64,000 bases of DNA from Gordonibacter sp034932485 (GTDB lineage Bacteria > Actinomycetota > Coriobacteriia > Coriobacteriales > Eggerthellaceae): positions 1-64,000 of the forward strand of contig JAYFOQ010000001.1 of NCBI GenBank assembly GCA_034932485.1. Reading direction: 5' to 3'. Positions 15,306 through 24,861 of the stretch are shown in pieces. Under the pieces are notes generated by a model. It was not told the origin of the DNA and ran no database searches. It worked only from the letters and a program-made list of their open reading frames with translations. A program made the position numbers and the translations under genes. Each line of letters opens with the position of its first letter. Positions within the stretch are counted from its first letter, which is position 1.

Positions 15306-17020
15306 GTTTCGATCGATTGTTTTCGTTTCTTTCGACGCGGACCTTTCATGTAGTTTTGCTTGTGGTGGGTGCTGCATTTCTTCTTGCAGGCGCATTTCAT
15401 GGAAACGTGTGGTTTGATGAGTCGTATTCGGTAGGTATTGCTAATCATTCGTTTGGCGAGATATGGCGCATCGGGTCGGGCGACGTACATCCGGTGCTGT
15501 TCTATTGGGCGATACACGCTTTAAACCTGGTATTTGGGCAGAATATCCTCGTGTACCGATTGTTTGCTATTGCAGGGTCGGTGGCCTTGGCAACGTTGGG
15601 CCTAACGCACCTAAGACGTGATTTTGGCTGGCGTACGGGGGTTCTGTTCTCGTTTTTCGCGCTGTTTACTCCTTATGTGGCTACGATGGCGACAGAAATT
15701 CGAATGTATTCGTGGGCTACGTTTATGGTTATGCTGTGCGCGATTTATGCTTGGCGCATTTTCTGTGCGTGCCGCAAGAAACAAAAGGTAGCGCCGAGTT
15801 GCTGGATCGTGTTTTTTGCGGCCAGCTTGGCCAGCGCTTATCTCCATTACTATGGTGTGTTGGCGGCATTTACCGTGAATGCTTTGCTATTGGCTTATTT
15901 GCTGGTCTCGACACTACGAAAACATGGGGTGCGTGGACGTTGGCGTGCTTTAGGGGTGTTTCTTGTAGGGGCGTTCGTGCAGGTGCTGCTGTATACGCCT
16001 TGGCTTTTGGTTTTGGTAAATCAAGTGGGCGTGGTTTCGGAAACGTACTGGGCTAAAATTGTGTTTCCAACAACATATATCGAGTTAGCTACGTATCCTA
16101 TTATGACGAGTCAAGTATCGTTTGCTTCGCGTGGAGCGTATGGTCCTGTATGGGGAATGCTTTTCGAAGTGCTGTGGATTGCGACGTTGGTGCTGGCGGC
16201 GTCATTCGTGCTGTTCGGATGTTGGAGGGCGATACGAAGTCTGAAATTACAAAGGGGATGCGGCACGGCAGAAGACAAGCATGTTGTACCGGGTTCGGTG
16301 TCGTCACTTAAAAAATCTGCAGATTCGAAGGGGACTGCTTCGTCGGGGCGCGCTCGTCGTTTTGCGCGATGGTTTGTTTCTGACAAGGTGCTTCCCGTGG
16401 TGTGCTCATTGGGCGTATATGTGGGGGCGGCTGCCCTTGCGTTTGTTCTCTCTGATCTTATGCATTCGAACATACTGTACTATCGCTACTTATTTGTAAG
16501 CATTGGGCCGCTGTTTTTGGCCGCATCACTTTTGCTTTCTCAGGTGAAAAGTCGCTTTTTGCTTGGCGGAACATGCGCTTTAGTGTTGGCAGTATCGGTG
16601 TTGAATCAGGCATTGCTCATACGTGACAATTATTCCCCCGAAAACCGCGTACCTCTTGAGCAGCTTGCCGATCAGGCTTCTGAAGTTGACTTAATTATTT
16701 CTTCAGACATTGGTTTTCAGGGTGTCGCAGCCGTTACTTATCCCGATATTCCTCAAACTTATATGGATTGGCAAAAAGGTAATTGGGGTCTTGCTTACGA
16801 GTCGTACGCACCTACGCTGACAAGCAAAAAATCGTGGGAGCTTATTCTTGATGATTTTCATGGACGCTTCATGGTACTGGGCCAGGCGCAAAATGCTAAT
16901 GAGCCGCGTGATGTAGCCGATCTACGACAGAAGCAGGGTATTACCTTGATTGATACCCAAACATACTATCGTCCTTATGAGCGAACCTACTTTACTATTG
17001 CAGTGATGGAGAAGGCTTAG
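15302..17020 (+). CDS. GT39/PMT-like membrane glycosyltransferase (GT-C fold)
   Basis: A 572-residue multi-pass protein with about ten to twelve helices. The first periplasmic loop carries 'GNVWFDESYSVGIANHSFGEIW' with the Asp-Glu pair typical of ArnT/PMT catalysts, and 'SGDVHPVLFYWAIHAL' follows. Such enzymes use polyprenyl-phosphate-linked sugar as donor on the outer face. This fits the GtrB-like enzyme encoded immediately upstream (ATGA overlap), making donor and transferase one pathway. The acceptor (protein, teichoic acid or polysaccharide) is unknown. The loop at about 310-350 is hydrophilic. Confidence 0.82.
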   Translation: MSFDRLFSFLSTRTFHVVLLVVGAAFLLAGAFHGNVWFDESYSVGIANHSFGEIWRIGSGDVHPVLFYWAIHALNLVFGQNILVYRLFAIAGSVALATLGLTHLRRDFGWRTGVLFSFFALFTPYVATMATEIRMYSWATFMVMLCAIYAWRIFCACRKKQKVAPSCWIVFFAASLASAYLHYYGVLAAFTVNALLLAYLLVSTLRKHGVRGRWRALGVFLVGAFVQVLLYTPWLLVLVNQVGVVSETYWAKIVFPTTYIELATYPIMTSQVSFASRGAYGPVWGMLFEVLWIATLVLAASFVLFGCWRAIRSLKLQRGCGTAEDKHVVPGSVSSLKKSADSKGTASSGRARRFARWFVSDKVLPVVCSLGVYVGAAALAFVLSDLMHSNILYYRYLFVSIGPLFLAASLLLSQVKSRFLLGGTCALVLAVSVLNQALLIRDNYSPENRVPLEQLADQASEVDLIISSDIGFQGVAAVTYPDIPQTYMDWQKGNWGLAYESYAPTLTSKKSWELILDDFHGRFMVLGQAQNANEPRDVADLRQKQGITLIDTQTYYRPYERTYFTIAVMEKA

Positions 17021-17031
17021 CGTTGCTGCAT

Positions 17032-17055
17032 AAAGCGCGCTTTAAAAAGCGCTTT
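17032..17055. terminator. GC/AT-symmetric hairpin after the GT39-like gene
   Basis: AAAGCGC (17032-17038) can pair with GCGCTTT (17049-17055), and AAAGCGCGCTTT is itself palindromic. No long T-run follows, so the terminator role is tentative. Confidence 0.4.
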
Positions 17056-17222
17056 GCGCGGGAGGGCGAATTTCGGGTAGACTTCCTTTTTCGCAGAGGC
17101 GTCATGCTTTACAGGGGAATTGTTTAGCTATAGGTATCTGTACGGCGAACCCATTCATCCGTCCCTTCTTTGGCTGGTTTGCTATGATGGGTTTCGACTA
17201 AAGAAGCGGAAGGCGAAATCAC

Positions 17223-19064
17223 ATGGCGTTTATGATCGGTTGCGAAAAGGTGCGGGTAGATTTCCCTACGAAAACGGTATTCGATAGCGTGTCACTCGGG
17301 GTGGAAGAGGGAGATCGCATTGGTATCGTAGGGCGCAATGGCGATGGAAAATCGACCCTACTGAACCTCTTGGCGGGAAATCTTGACCCCGATGATGGAC
17401 GTGTGCTTAAAAATGGTACCGTGCGGGTGGGGGTGCTGGGACAGACGGATGCACTTGACGGTGAGGATACGGTTGAGCACGCTATTGTAGGAGACTTGCC
17501 TGAGTATATGTGGGCGAGCGATGCGGGAGTGCGTGACGTTATCGCAGGACTCGTTTCCGATATTTCTTGGGATGCGCTGGTGGGTACGTTGTCTGGTGGA
17601 CAGCGACGTCGTGTTGACTTGGCGCGCCTGCTCATTGGTGATTGGGACATGCTTGCGCTAGATGAGCCGACCAACCATTTGGATGTGCGGGCTATTACCT
17701 GGCTTGCCGATCATTTGAAAAATCGCTGGAAATCGGGAGCGGGTGCGCTTTTGGTAGTTACGCATGACCGCTGGTTTCTCGATGAGGTGTGTTTGCGTAT
17801 GTGGGAAGTGCACGATCGTTTAGTGGAGCCATTTGAAGGGGGCTTCTCTGCCTACATTATGCAGCGTGTCGAGCGTGATCGCCTGTTGGCGTTGGCTGAG
17901 CAGAAGAGACAAAACGAGTTGCGTCGCGAGTTAGCGTGGCTTTCGCGAGGAGCACGAGCGCGTGCCACGAAACCCAAGTTTCATGTGGCTGCTGCTCAGG
18001 CACTCATCGCCGATGTGCCTCCTTTGCGCAACGAGCAAGAACTTAAGCGTATGGCTATGGCGCGCTTAGGCAAGCAGGTGGTAGACCTGGAGCACGCTTG
18101 TGTGCAATTTGGCGAACGCGCTATCTTGGATGACGTGGACTGGATTATCGGACCGGGCGACCGCTATGGTATTGTCGGAGAGAATGGTGCCGGTAAGACC
18201 ACGCTTTTGCGAGTAATTCAAGGATTGCAGCCCTTAGACAGCGGGGTGGCTAAGATCGGCAAAACCGTACGTTTTGCCGTGTTGTCGCAGCACTTAGATG
18301 ACTTAGCAAGTTTGGGCGACGATCGCGTGCGTCAGGTGGTTGGTCGCTACAGTCGTCGCACTATGCTCGACGGTAAGGAGATGACCCCGGGCCAGTTGTT
18401 GGAAAAGCTGGGATTTACCAACGCGGATATGAACGAGCCGGTGTGTGATTTGTCGGGTGGGCAGAAGCGTCGCCTAGCTTTAATGCTAATTTTGCTGGAT
18501 GAGCCCAACGTGCTGGTGCTGGATGAGCCGGGCAACGATTTGGATACTGATATGTTGGCCATGGTGGAGGACTTATTAGACAGCTGGCCCGGTACGTTGT
18601 TGCTGGTTACGCATGACCGTTATCTAATGGAGCGCGTGACCGATCATCAGTACGCGTTATTGGATGGCAAACTACGTCACTTGCCTGGTGGTGTTGACGA
18701 ATATTTGAGGCTTACCGACGAGCGGAAGCGTAAGACTGAAGGCGCCGCTGATAAAGCGGCTTCCCGAAAAGGTGTGACGAAGGGCGCACCTTCCAGCGAA
18801 GCTGGATCCGCCCTCGATTCAAAAACTACCCCTGTACTTTCTGGTGGTGAGATTCGCACCCTGCGCAAAATTATGCAATCAAATGAGCGCAAGATGGAAA
18901 CGCTGAATGGAAAGATTGACGATGTGCGTTCGCAGATGGGGAAGGCCGATCCGAGCGACTTTGCGGCGTTGGGCGATTTCCAATCTCAGATTAACAACCT
19001 GCAAACTCAAATTGACGCCCTTGAGGAAGAGTGGCTTGAAGCTGCCGAAAAACTCGGGGAGTAG
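17223..19064 (+). CDS. uup: ABC-F family ATPase, Uup-like
   Basis: A 613-residue soluble twin-ABC protein. Domain 1: Walker A GRNGDGKST, 'LSGGQRRRVDLARLL', 'LALDEPTNHLDVRA'. Domain 2: GENGAGKTT, 'LSGGQKRRLALMLILL', 'VLDEPGNDLDTDML' (EPG instead of the usual EPT). A C-terminal coiled coil (about 550-613) is the Uup hallmark and binds nucleic acid. The proteins act on ribosomes or branched DNA rather than in transport. TATGAT at 17183-17188 is a probable -10; GGAAGGCG precedes the ATG. Confidence 0.92.
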   Translation: MAFMIGCEKVRVDFPTKTVFDSVSLGVEEGDRIGIVGRNGDGKSTLLNLLAGNLDPDDGRVLKNGTVRVGVLGQTDALDGEDTVEHAIVGDLPEYMWASDAGVRDVIAGLVSDISWDALVGTLSGGQRRRVDLARLLIGDWDMLALDEPTNHLDVRAITWLADHLKNRWKSGAGALLVVTHDRWFLDEVCLRMWEVHDRLVEPFEGGFSAYIMQRVERDRLLALAEQKRQNELRRELAWLSRGARARATKPKFHVAAAQALIADVPPLRNEQELKRMAMARLGKQVVDLEHACVQFGERAILDDVDWIIGPGDRYGIVGENGAGKTTLLRVIQGLQPLDSGVAKIGKTVRFAVLSQHLDDLASLGDDRVRQVVGRYSRRTMLDGKEMTPGQLLEKLGFTNADMNEPVCDLSGGQKRRLALMLILLDEPNVLVLDEPGNDLDTDMLAMVEDLLDSWPGTLLLVTHDRYLMERVTDHQYALLDGKLRHLPGGVDEYLRLTDERKRKTEGAADKAASRKGVTKGAPSSEAGSALDSKTTPVLSGGEIRTLRKIMQSNERKMETLNGKIDDVRSQMGKADPSDFAALGDFQSQINNLQTQIDALEEEWLEAAEKLGE

Positions 19065-19147
19065 CTACTTTGGGAACATTGCCTGAAGGAATCTGTCGAA
19101 AGGGCGACCGAGGGTGCGGTGGTTGTTAAGTAAAAAGATGCAGGATG

Positions 19148-19190
19148 TGTGCGAGGCTGCCATAAAGGAAACCTCGCACGACAGTTTTAC
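19148..19190. terminator. Hairpin between convergent uup and XRE genes
   Basis: GTGCGAGG (19149-19156) pairs with CCTCGCAC (19172-19179) across a 15-nt loop; CAGTTTTAC follows on the plus strand, and a TTTTTAC run lies downstream on the minus strand. It may serve both genes. Confidence 0.55.
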
Positions 19191-20416
19191 TTTTTGATGT
19201 GTGGGTTAGAAGGGGGTGTTTGGCGCGGGGTGAGTGCTTCTGCTGTAGTCGCCGAATAGGGGTCGGCTGATTGGCTATTGCGGTGGGCTACAGGGCTCGA
19301 GCCGTAGGTCCAGGGGTCGCGGCTGCGGGCGGCTTCTTCTACAGTCATTTGCACCCAGGCATCTTCTTGGCATGCCTCAGCAATCCAATCTTCTTTCGAC
19401 TTGTTAAAGATGCTGCCTATGAGGCAGACGATGCCGCAGAGAATACCGCCAACCACAAACGAGATCCAACTGATGTAGAAACCGCCTTGTCCATCTTTTA
19501 TGGCGCGCTTCAGCTCGCCCTTGTCTAAGCCATCCCAGCCGCCGATCTGGTTGAACAGGGGTACAAGCCCCCATACGAGAAAGACGATGACGGCAAGTAG
19601 CATGATGCAGCCGCAGATTGCACCTATAATACGCTCGCCACGAATCTGTTCGGGTGACTTTACGATGGCGCTTGTGGGTAGATTTTTCAACGCTTCGGGA
19701 TGACGCGTAATAAAGGTGAGTTCGGATAATTCATACTTCGATTTTTGCATGCCACTCCATATAAGAAGGCCAATTGCGATAGCTAAGATAAGCATGAAGG
19801 GCGCCATAATCATCTCTTCTGGATGGATGCCGTTCACAGTATTGAACGCGCTGTTATCGGGAGACAACCCAACAAGGAAAATGACATCAAGCAAGATAAG
19901 GGCAACGCCTGCTCCCATAAGGAGGGGAAATCGATGACTGAAACGTTCAAGTACCGCAGCCTCGTAGCGTGGCTCAATGCGGGGGTTGCGGCGCTTAAAC
20001 TCGGCATGATTCAAGCTACCGACAACTATGACGACTACTCCTATTACCACAAATGACAAAAGTGCTACTGCTTGCAAGTTGTCGGGCCACCCGAGGCCCT
20101 CAATCAGACCGATAGCACCTACGCCCACTAAAATAAGTGCGACACCCATTACGATACAAAGATCGTAGCGGTTCATGTGACGGTCATAGGTTTCGGTGTC
20201 GCTCTCCTTCACCACCAGTACGTTGCCCCGCATGAAGTCGTCGAGATTGGTGTTAAATAGGTCACATAACGCCAACAGCTTGTCCATTTCGGGATAGTTC
20301 GTACCTGCTTCCCACTTGCTTACAGTTTGACGTGATACGCCCAGCTGTTCAGCGAGTCCTTCTTGTGTCACGCCGTAATGCTGGCGTAGGTAGACGAGGT
20401 TTTCTGCGAAACTCAT
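19187..20416 (-). CDS. XRE family HTH regulator with six membrane helices
   Basis: A 409-residue protein. Residues 1-65 are an XRE/Cro helix-turn-helix ('FAENLVYLRQHYGVTQEGLAEQLGVSRQTVSKWEAGTNYPEMDKLLALCDLFNTNLDDFM'). The rest carries about six hydrophobic segments in three pairs, then a charged, Pro-rich tail. It is therefore a membrane-tethered one-component regulator. ATG at 20416 follows GAAGGGA on the minus strand; the frame extends further but lacks a signal there. No partner gene is adjacent. Target and signal are unknown. Confidence 0.82.
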   Translation of the reverse strand: MSFAENLVYLRQHYGVTQEGLAEQLGVSRQTVSKWEAGTNYPEMDKLLALCDLFNTNLDDFMRGNVLVVKESDTETYDRHMNRYDLCIVMGVALILVGVGAIGLIEGLGWPDNLQAVALLSFVVIGVVVIVVGSLNHAEFKRRNPRIEPRYEAAVLERFSHRFPLLMGAGVALILLDVIFLVGLSPDNSAFNTVNGIHPEEMIMAPFMLILAIAIGLLIWSGMQKSKYELSELTFITRHPEALKNLPTSAIVKSPEQIRGERIIGAICGCIMLLAVIVFLVWGLVPLFNQIGGWDGLDKGELKRAIKDGQGGFYISWISFVVGGILCGIVCLIGSIFNKSKEDWIAEACQEDAWVQMTVEEAARSRDPWTYGSSPVAHRNSQSADPYSATTAEALTPRQTPPSNPHIKK

Positions 20417-20854
20417 TGTGGGTCCCTTCTCTGGTTGCATGGTTATCATACTCGAAGTGCGGGTTTGTGCCGCTGGCGTAAGAGGAAGGGCGCTGCGACT
20501 CATCTATCTTGCTTGCGCAGCTTCGCGCATTCTACCAACTTGGACGCGCATTTTGAGAAATTTTCCGCACGCTGAGGTTTACATACCTTTTGAACAGGTA
20601 GTTTAATGAGAAGTTAAGAACGTGCGTGAAACCATTATTCGCCGCGCAGATGAGCGTTGTGCTGCCGCCGGTTGTAGGGTAGCCGAGTTGCTCACTGTTT
20701 TCCTGGCTCTAATTGAGTGGTGATTATTGCCAAGCTATGCTCCTTAAGTAACCGTTTCCTCAAATTCTCGCAAAGTCTTTGCGAAGGGCCTTCGCTTCCT
20801 TCGTTTGCCGCCTACAATGGTCGCAAACGCGATCGAGAAAAGAGGAGTGCCAGC
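20417..20854. other. Intergenic region between divergent XRE and HAD genes
   Basis: No convincing gene. It contains TACC...GGTA arms near 20584-20600, a palindrome TCGCAAA-GTC-TTTGCGA (20768-20784) and a -10 TACAAT (20813-20818) for the HAD gene. Confidence 0.4.
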
Positions 20855-21646
20855 ATGATCAAGCTTATTGCAAGCGATATGGACGGAACGTTCCTTGACG
20901 AGAACCAGTGCGTGCCGGATGGTGCATACGACCTGATTCGTCGCCTGCGCGAGGCGGGTATCGCTTTCGTTGCCTCGTCGGGAAGACGCTATGACACCTT
21001 GCATGAGCTGTTCGAGCCGGTGGTTGAGCACATGGACTTCGTTGCCTCGAACGGTGCCCAGGTTATTGTCGGTGGGAAGCTTGTTGACTGCGAGGTGTTC
21101 TCGCATGCGGCCGTGCGCAAGCTTGCGCGCATTACTGATGTGTTCGACACGTTGCACCTAGCGCTGTTCGACCGCTCGCGCAGCTACCTGCTTGACGACG
21201 AGGAGTGTTTCGAGCGCGAGATGGACAAGAACCTGCCGAATCCCGAGCGGGTGTTCGAGGTTCCCGCGCCCGAGGTGAACATTCTGAAGGCTTCGGTGTA
21301 CTGCGACGAAGGCGTTATGGACATGGCCTACGCGCTGACGCGCGAGCTGGGCGACGACTTCGTGTTCGCGCCGTCCGGCCGCCAATGGATCGACGTCATG
21401 CAGCGTGGTGTGAGTAAGGCTACCGGCATCGAGCAGATTATGGAGGCCCATGGCGTGCAGGCGAGCGAGCTTATGGCGTTCGGCGACTCGATGAACGACT
21501 ATGAGATACTGCGCATGGCCGGCGTGAGCTGCGCCATGGGCAACGCTCGATCTGCTATCAAGCAGATCGCCACTAAGGTCATAGCAACCAATGCCGAGCA
21601 CGGCGTACAGCAAGAGCTGCAAAAGCTATTGATCGATCAAGGGTAG
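20855..21646 (+). CDS. HAD superfamily Cof-type phosphatase
   Basis: A 263-residue haloacid-dehalogenase-type hydrolase. Motif I is 'IASDMDGTFLDENQ' (nucleophile and acid aspartates), motif II 'VASSGRR', motif III Lys in 'RGVSKATGIEQIM', and motif IV 'AFGDSMNDYEILRMAG'. The C2 cap and length match Cof/YidA-like sugar- or nucleotide-phosphate phosphatases. ATG 20855 follows AAAAGAGGAG, while the longer frame from 20717 has no ribosome-binding site. Exact substrate unknown. Its codon usage is noticeably more GC-rich than its neighbours. Confidence 0.9.
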   Translation: MIKLIASDMDGTFLDENQCVPDGAYDLIRRLREAGIAFVASSGRRYDTLHELFEPVVEHMDFVASNGAQVIVGGKLVDCEVFSHAAVRKLARITDVFDTLHLALFDRSRSYLLDDEECFEREMDKNLPNPERVFEVPAPEVNILKASVYCDEGVMDMAYALTRELGDDFVFAPSGRQWIDVMQRGVSKATGIEQIMEAHGVQASELMAFGDSMNDYEILRMAGVSCAMGNARSAIKQIATKVIATNAEHGVQQELQKLLIDQG

Positions 21647-21664
21647 GGGCAACGAGTTGCGTTA

Positions 21665-21695
21665 GGCCCTCTGCAGCGTCGTGTTACAGAGGGCC
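21665..21695. terminator. Terminator-like hairpin between convergent HAD and transporter genes
   Basis: GGCCCTCTG (21665-21673) pairs with CAGAGGGCC (21687-21695). No T-run on either strand. Confidence 0.45.
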
Positions 21696-21707
21696 ATGGT
21701 GAGGACG

Positions 21708-23120
21708 CTACAGCTCTGCGTGCCCCTCGCCGCTTACGCGGGCATCGGGGTCGGCTAGCATGGTGCGGTCGAGCGTCCCCACGACGTTCGATGCGGTCAC
21801 ACCCGCCACCATGGAGTCGCTTACGTTGAGCGCGGTGCGGCCCATGTCGATAAGCGGTTCGACCGAGGCAAGCAACCCGACTATTTCGATAGGCAGTCCC
21901 ATGGTTCCCAGCACGATGAGCGAGGCGAACGTCGCACCGCCGCCGACACCTGCCACGCCGAATGAGCTGATTACCACCACCACAACCAAACCTGCGATGA
22001 AGACGGGCGAGAATACGTCGATGCCCACCGTAGGCGCGATGATGGTGGCCAGCATGGCGGGGTAGATGCCGGCGCAACCGTTCTGCCCGATGGACATGCC
22101 GAAGCTGGCGGAGAAGTTCGCCGTGGCATCATCTACACCCAGCGCCCGCGATTGCGTTTCGATGTTCAGTGGTAAGGCTCCGGCGCTCGTGCGTGATACG
22201 AACGCGAAGCTGAGCACAGGAAACGCCTTCTTCAAGTAGATGAGTGGGTTAACGCGGTTTCCCAGCAATATGAGGCAATGAATTAGGAACATAAAGGCCA
22301 GTGCACCGTAGGATACCAGCACGAATTTACCTAAATCAAGGATAGCGTTGTAGTCGCTGGTAGTCATCACGTGAGTAATCAGCGCCAGTACGCCATAAGG
22401 AGTGAGGGCCAATACCATAGATACGATACGCATAACGAGACCGTACAGGCTATCAATGAGATGCTTGAAAAATTCTGCCTGCTCTTCGTTTTTATCGCGG
22501 AGTTTCAGATAGGCTATACCCACGATAGACGAGAAGATAACGACGGCAATAGTTGAGGTGGAGCGACTGCCGGCTAGGTCGGCAAAGATATTCACCGGAA
22601 TAAAGGAGAGAATTTCTTGGGGAAGCGTCAGATCGGCTACTTTCTGTTGGCTGCTTTGCAAGGCTTCTAATTTTGTGGCGTCCACGCTTCCATCCGTGAA
22701 ACCAGCGCCGGCTAGGCCTGAGAACGCCACGGCTGCCCATCCGGTAAGTGCTGCTATCGCTACTGTTCCTAGCAACACAGCCAGTACGACGAGGCTAATA
22801 CGTCCGAGATTTTCGGTGATTTTAGTGCGCGTAAACGCGCCAACAATAGCCACAAACACCAATGGCATAACGAGCATTTTCAAAAGGGCAATATAGCCCT
22901 GCCCTACAAGAGAGATCCAGTCCAGTGCGATAGTTGCCGCGTCGCTTCCCCGTCCGAGGGTTAGCTGCATGCCGAGTCCTAATACAATACCCAATCCCAG
23001 GGCAATGAATACGCGAGGCGTGAAGTTCATGCCTCGATTCTTCAGTAGTTTTAGAATAAAAAGTAAGGAGGCGAAGAGCATGAGGGCAAAAAGAACAGGC
23101 AAGAATATTTCTGCGGACAT
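21708..23120 (-). CDS. Dicarboxylate/amino-acid:cation symporter, TcyP-like (cystine)
   Basis: A 470-residue DAACS-family sodium symporter. The N-terminus ('IFLPVLFALMLFASLLFILKLLKNRGMNFTPRVFIALGLGIVLG') resembles TcyP/YdjN L-cystine carriers, and the core shows 'LLKMLVMPLVFVAIVGAF', 'FVSRTSAGALPLNIETQSRALGV' and 'GQNGCAGIYPAMLA'. Helices alternate with two re-entrant loops, as in GltPh. The start at 23120 follows AAGGAGG. Cystine import would suit a fastidious anaerobe, but other amino acids cannot be excluded. Confidence 0.82.
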   Translation of the reverse strand: MSAEIFLPVLFALMLFASLLFILKLLKNRGMNFTPRVFIALGLGIVLGLGMQLTLGRGSDAATIALDWISLVGQGYIALLKMLVMPLVFVAIVGAFTRTKITENLGRISLVVLAVLLGTVAIAALTGWAAVAFSGLAGAGFTDGSVDATKLEALQSSQQKVADLTLPQEILSFIPVNIFADLAGSRSTSTIAVVIFSSIVGIAYLKLRDKNEEQAEFFKHLIDSLYGLVMRIVSMVLALTPYGVLALITHVMTTSDYNAILDLGKFVLVSYGALAFMFLIHCLILLGNRVNPLIYLKKAFPVLSFAFVSRTSAGALPLNIETQSRALGVDDATANFSASFGMSIGQNGCAGIYPAMLATIIAPTVGIDVFSPVFIAGLVVVVVISSFGVAGVGGGATFASLIVLGTMGLPIEIVGLLASVEPLIDMGRTALNVSDSMVAGVTASNVVGTLDRTMLADPDARVSGEGHAEL

Positions 23121-23244
23121 AGTGGCTTCGAGCCTCCTTGCAGGTAGTTTGCGGCCGTGTGTTTGTCCTTGCACGATATCTTTGCGGCGAAATTATTATG
23201 TATCGCACTGCTGCTAAGGTAGAAGTGCGAATTCGTTTTGTCTC

Positions 23245-24447
23245 TTACTTGTTGAACGGTTTCAGCGTTACGGGCAGTCCACCTTCGCAGATAAGCTTCG
23301 GCTCACCTTCGATGAGCGGTTTGAAGTATGCCACAGCTTCGGGTGTGATGCCCTGGTAGTTGGGCAGGATCCACTCGGCGGGGAACTGCTTCACGTAGTT
23401 GGCGAACTCGCTGGCGGGTCCGGTGAAGAACTTCGCGTTGTAGCACCCGTCTTTGTCTTCGCGGCGGATGCCCACCACCTGGCCGGTGAAAGTTGGATCC
23501 GCGCTGTGCATGTGAGCGCTCATGCCCAACTCGTAGGCTTCCGTTACATCCACGAGGCTCTGGGCGAAGTTGCTGGAGCGTGCCGCGCGCGATAGGTCCT
23601 GCACCACGCCGCGCGGTACGATGTCAGCATCGACGATCATCTGCTTCAACGTCAGCGCCGCGCCGCCCAGTACGGCATGGGCGAACCCGTCATGGGACGT
23701 ATCTCCAGCAGACAGGTAGGCGCCGTCGGCGAAGTGTGCGCCCTCGGATACGACGATGTAGCACTCACCTTTCTCGTTGAACTTTTTCTGCACCTCTGCG
23801 AGGAAGGCTTGCTTGTCGAAATCGACCTCGGGCAGCACCAGCAGGTCGACATCACCCGACACGCAGCAGCTTGCGGCGAGCCAGCCCGCATCGCGGCCCA
23901 TGGTTTCCAGCACGAATACCTCGGGGCGGGTGTAGGCCGCGTAATCCAAGTAGGTGGCGTGCGTAATGGAGCAGGCCACCTTGGCTGCGCTGGGGAACCC
24001 GGGGCAGTGATCCACGGGCACCAGGTCGTTGTCCACCGTCTTCGGGATGCCGACGAAGCGTTTGTTCAGCCCTCTGGCCTGCGCCCATTCAGACAATGCG
24101 TCCACGGTGTCCATAGAATCGTTTCCGCCGATGTAGAACATGGTTTCGATATCGTTTGCGTCCATCACCTCTAAGAGACGTTCGTAATCCATGTCGTTGC
24201 CGCGCTTCAACTTGTAGCGGCAGGTGCCCAGTGCAGACGACGGGGTCTGCTTCAGCAGGTCGATGTCGTGGCCGGGAAGGTCGGTCAGGTCGTACAGCTT
24301 TCCTTCCAGCACGCCCTCAATGCCGTGGATGCCTCCGAAGACGATATCGTATATGGGGTTCAGTTGGTTAGCGCGGATGACGCCAGCGAGGCTGGCATTG
24401 ATAACGGCCGTAGGGCCACCGGATTGCGCGACAAGACAGTTGCTCAT
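23245..24447 (-). CDS. Pyrophosphate--fructose-6-phosphate 1-phosphotransferase
   Basis: A 400-residue phosphofructokinase. Two specificity positions point to PPi rather than ATP: the loop is GGNDS (107-111), with Asp where ATP enzymes have Gly, and the catalytic loop is PKTVDND (135-141), with Lys where ATP enzymes have Gly. 'ETMGRDAGWLA' and 'PEVDFD' are also present. The reaction is reversible, serving glycolysis or gluconeogenesis. ATG at 24447 follows ACAGGAGC; the frame runs 11 codons further. Confidence 0.92.
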   Translation of the reverse strand: MSNCLVAQSGGPTAVINASLAGVIRANQLNPIYDIVFGGIHGIEGVLEGKLYDLTDLPGHDIDLLKQTPSSALGTCRYKLKRGNDMDYERLLEVMDANDIETMFYIGGNDSMDTVDALSEWAQARGLNKRFVGIPKTVDNDLVPVDHCPGFPSAAKVACSITHATYLDYAAYTRPEVFVLETMGRDAGWLAASCCVSGDVDLLVLPEVDFDKQAFLAEVQKKFNEKGECYIVVSEGAHFADGAYLSAGDTSHDGFAHAVLGGAALTLKQMIVDADIVPRGVVQDLSRAARSSNFAQSLVDVTEAYELGMSAHMHSADPTFTGQVVGIRREDKDGCYNAKFFTGPASEFANYVKQFPAEWILPNYQGITPEAVAYFKPLIEGEPKLICEGGLPVTLKPFNK

Positions 24448-24861
24448 GGGATGGATGCTCCTGTTCTGAGAACTATTCATGGGTCTTAAGGCGAAGCGTT
24501 GGACTTGCGCCTCTTTTGTAATTATGGAACCAAGTATTTGAAACCAAGTATTTTCCTTGTGTTCTCCATTGCTTAATAATGCTAGACGAACCGCGAAGCT
24601 TGGTGTTTCGCTATCTTCGCAGGTCGTCTTTTATAGTTCTGGCAATTCCCGCCAGCTAAAACCCCAGATGAAAAAACCACCATATATAGTTGTTTCGCGT
24701 AATTGCATCGTCAACATATGGGTGACATGTATTGACGAAAGCAATTGAAGTTGTTAGGGTAAGAACATCGAATTGTCGGATGTCAGTGCCTTGCGCTTGA
24801 AATTTCCCGATACCCGAGAACCGACCCACGAGCCAATCACATCATCGAAGGAGAGCAGAGC
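24448..24861. other. Divergent regulatory region between PPi-PFK and nrdD genes
   Basis: AACCAAGTATTT is repeated directly at 24528-24539 and 24542-24553 (14-bp phase). An AT-rich, partly symmetric sequence around 24677-24692 (CCACCATATATAGTTG) resembles an NrdR box. No gene is seen. Confidence 0.35.
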
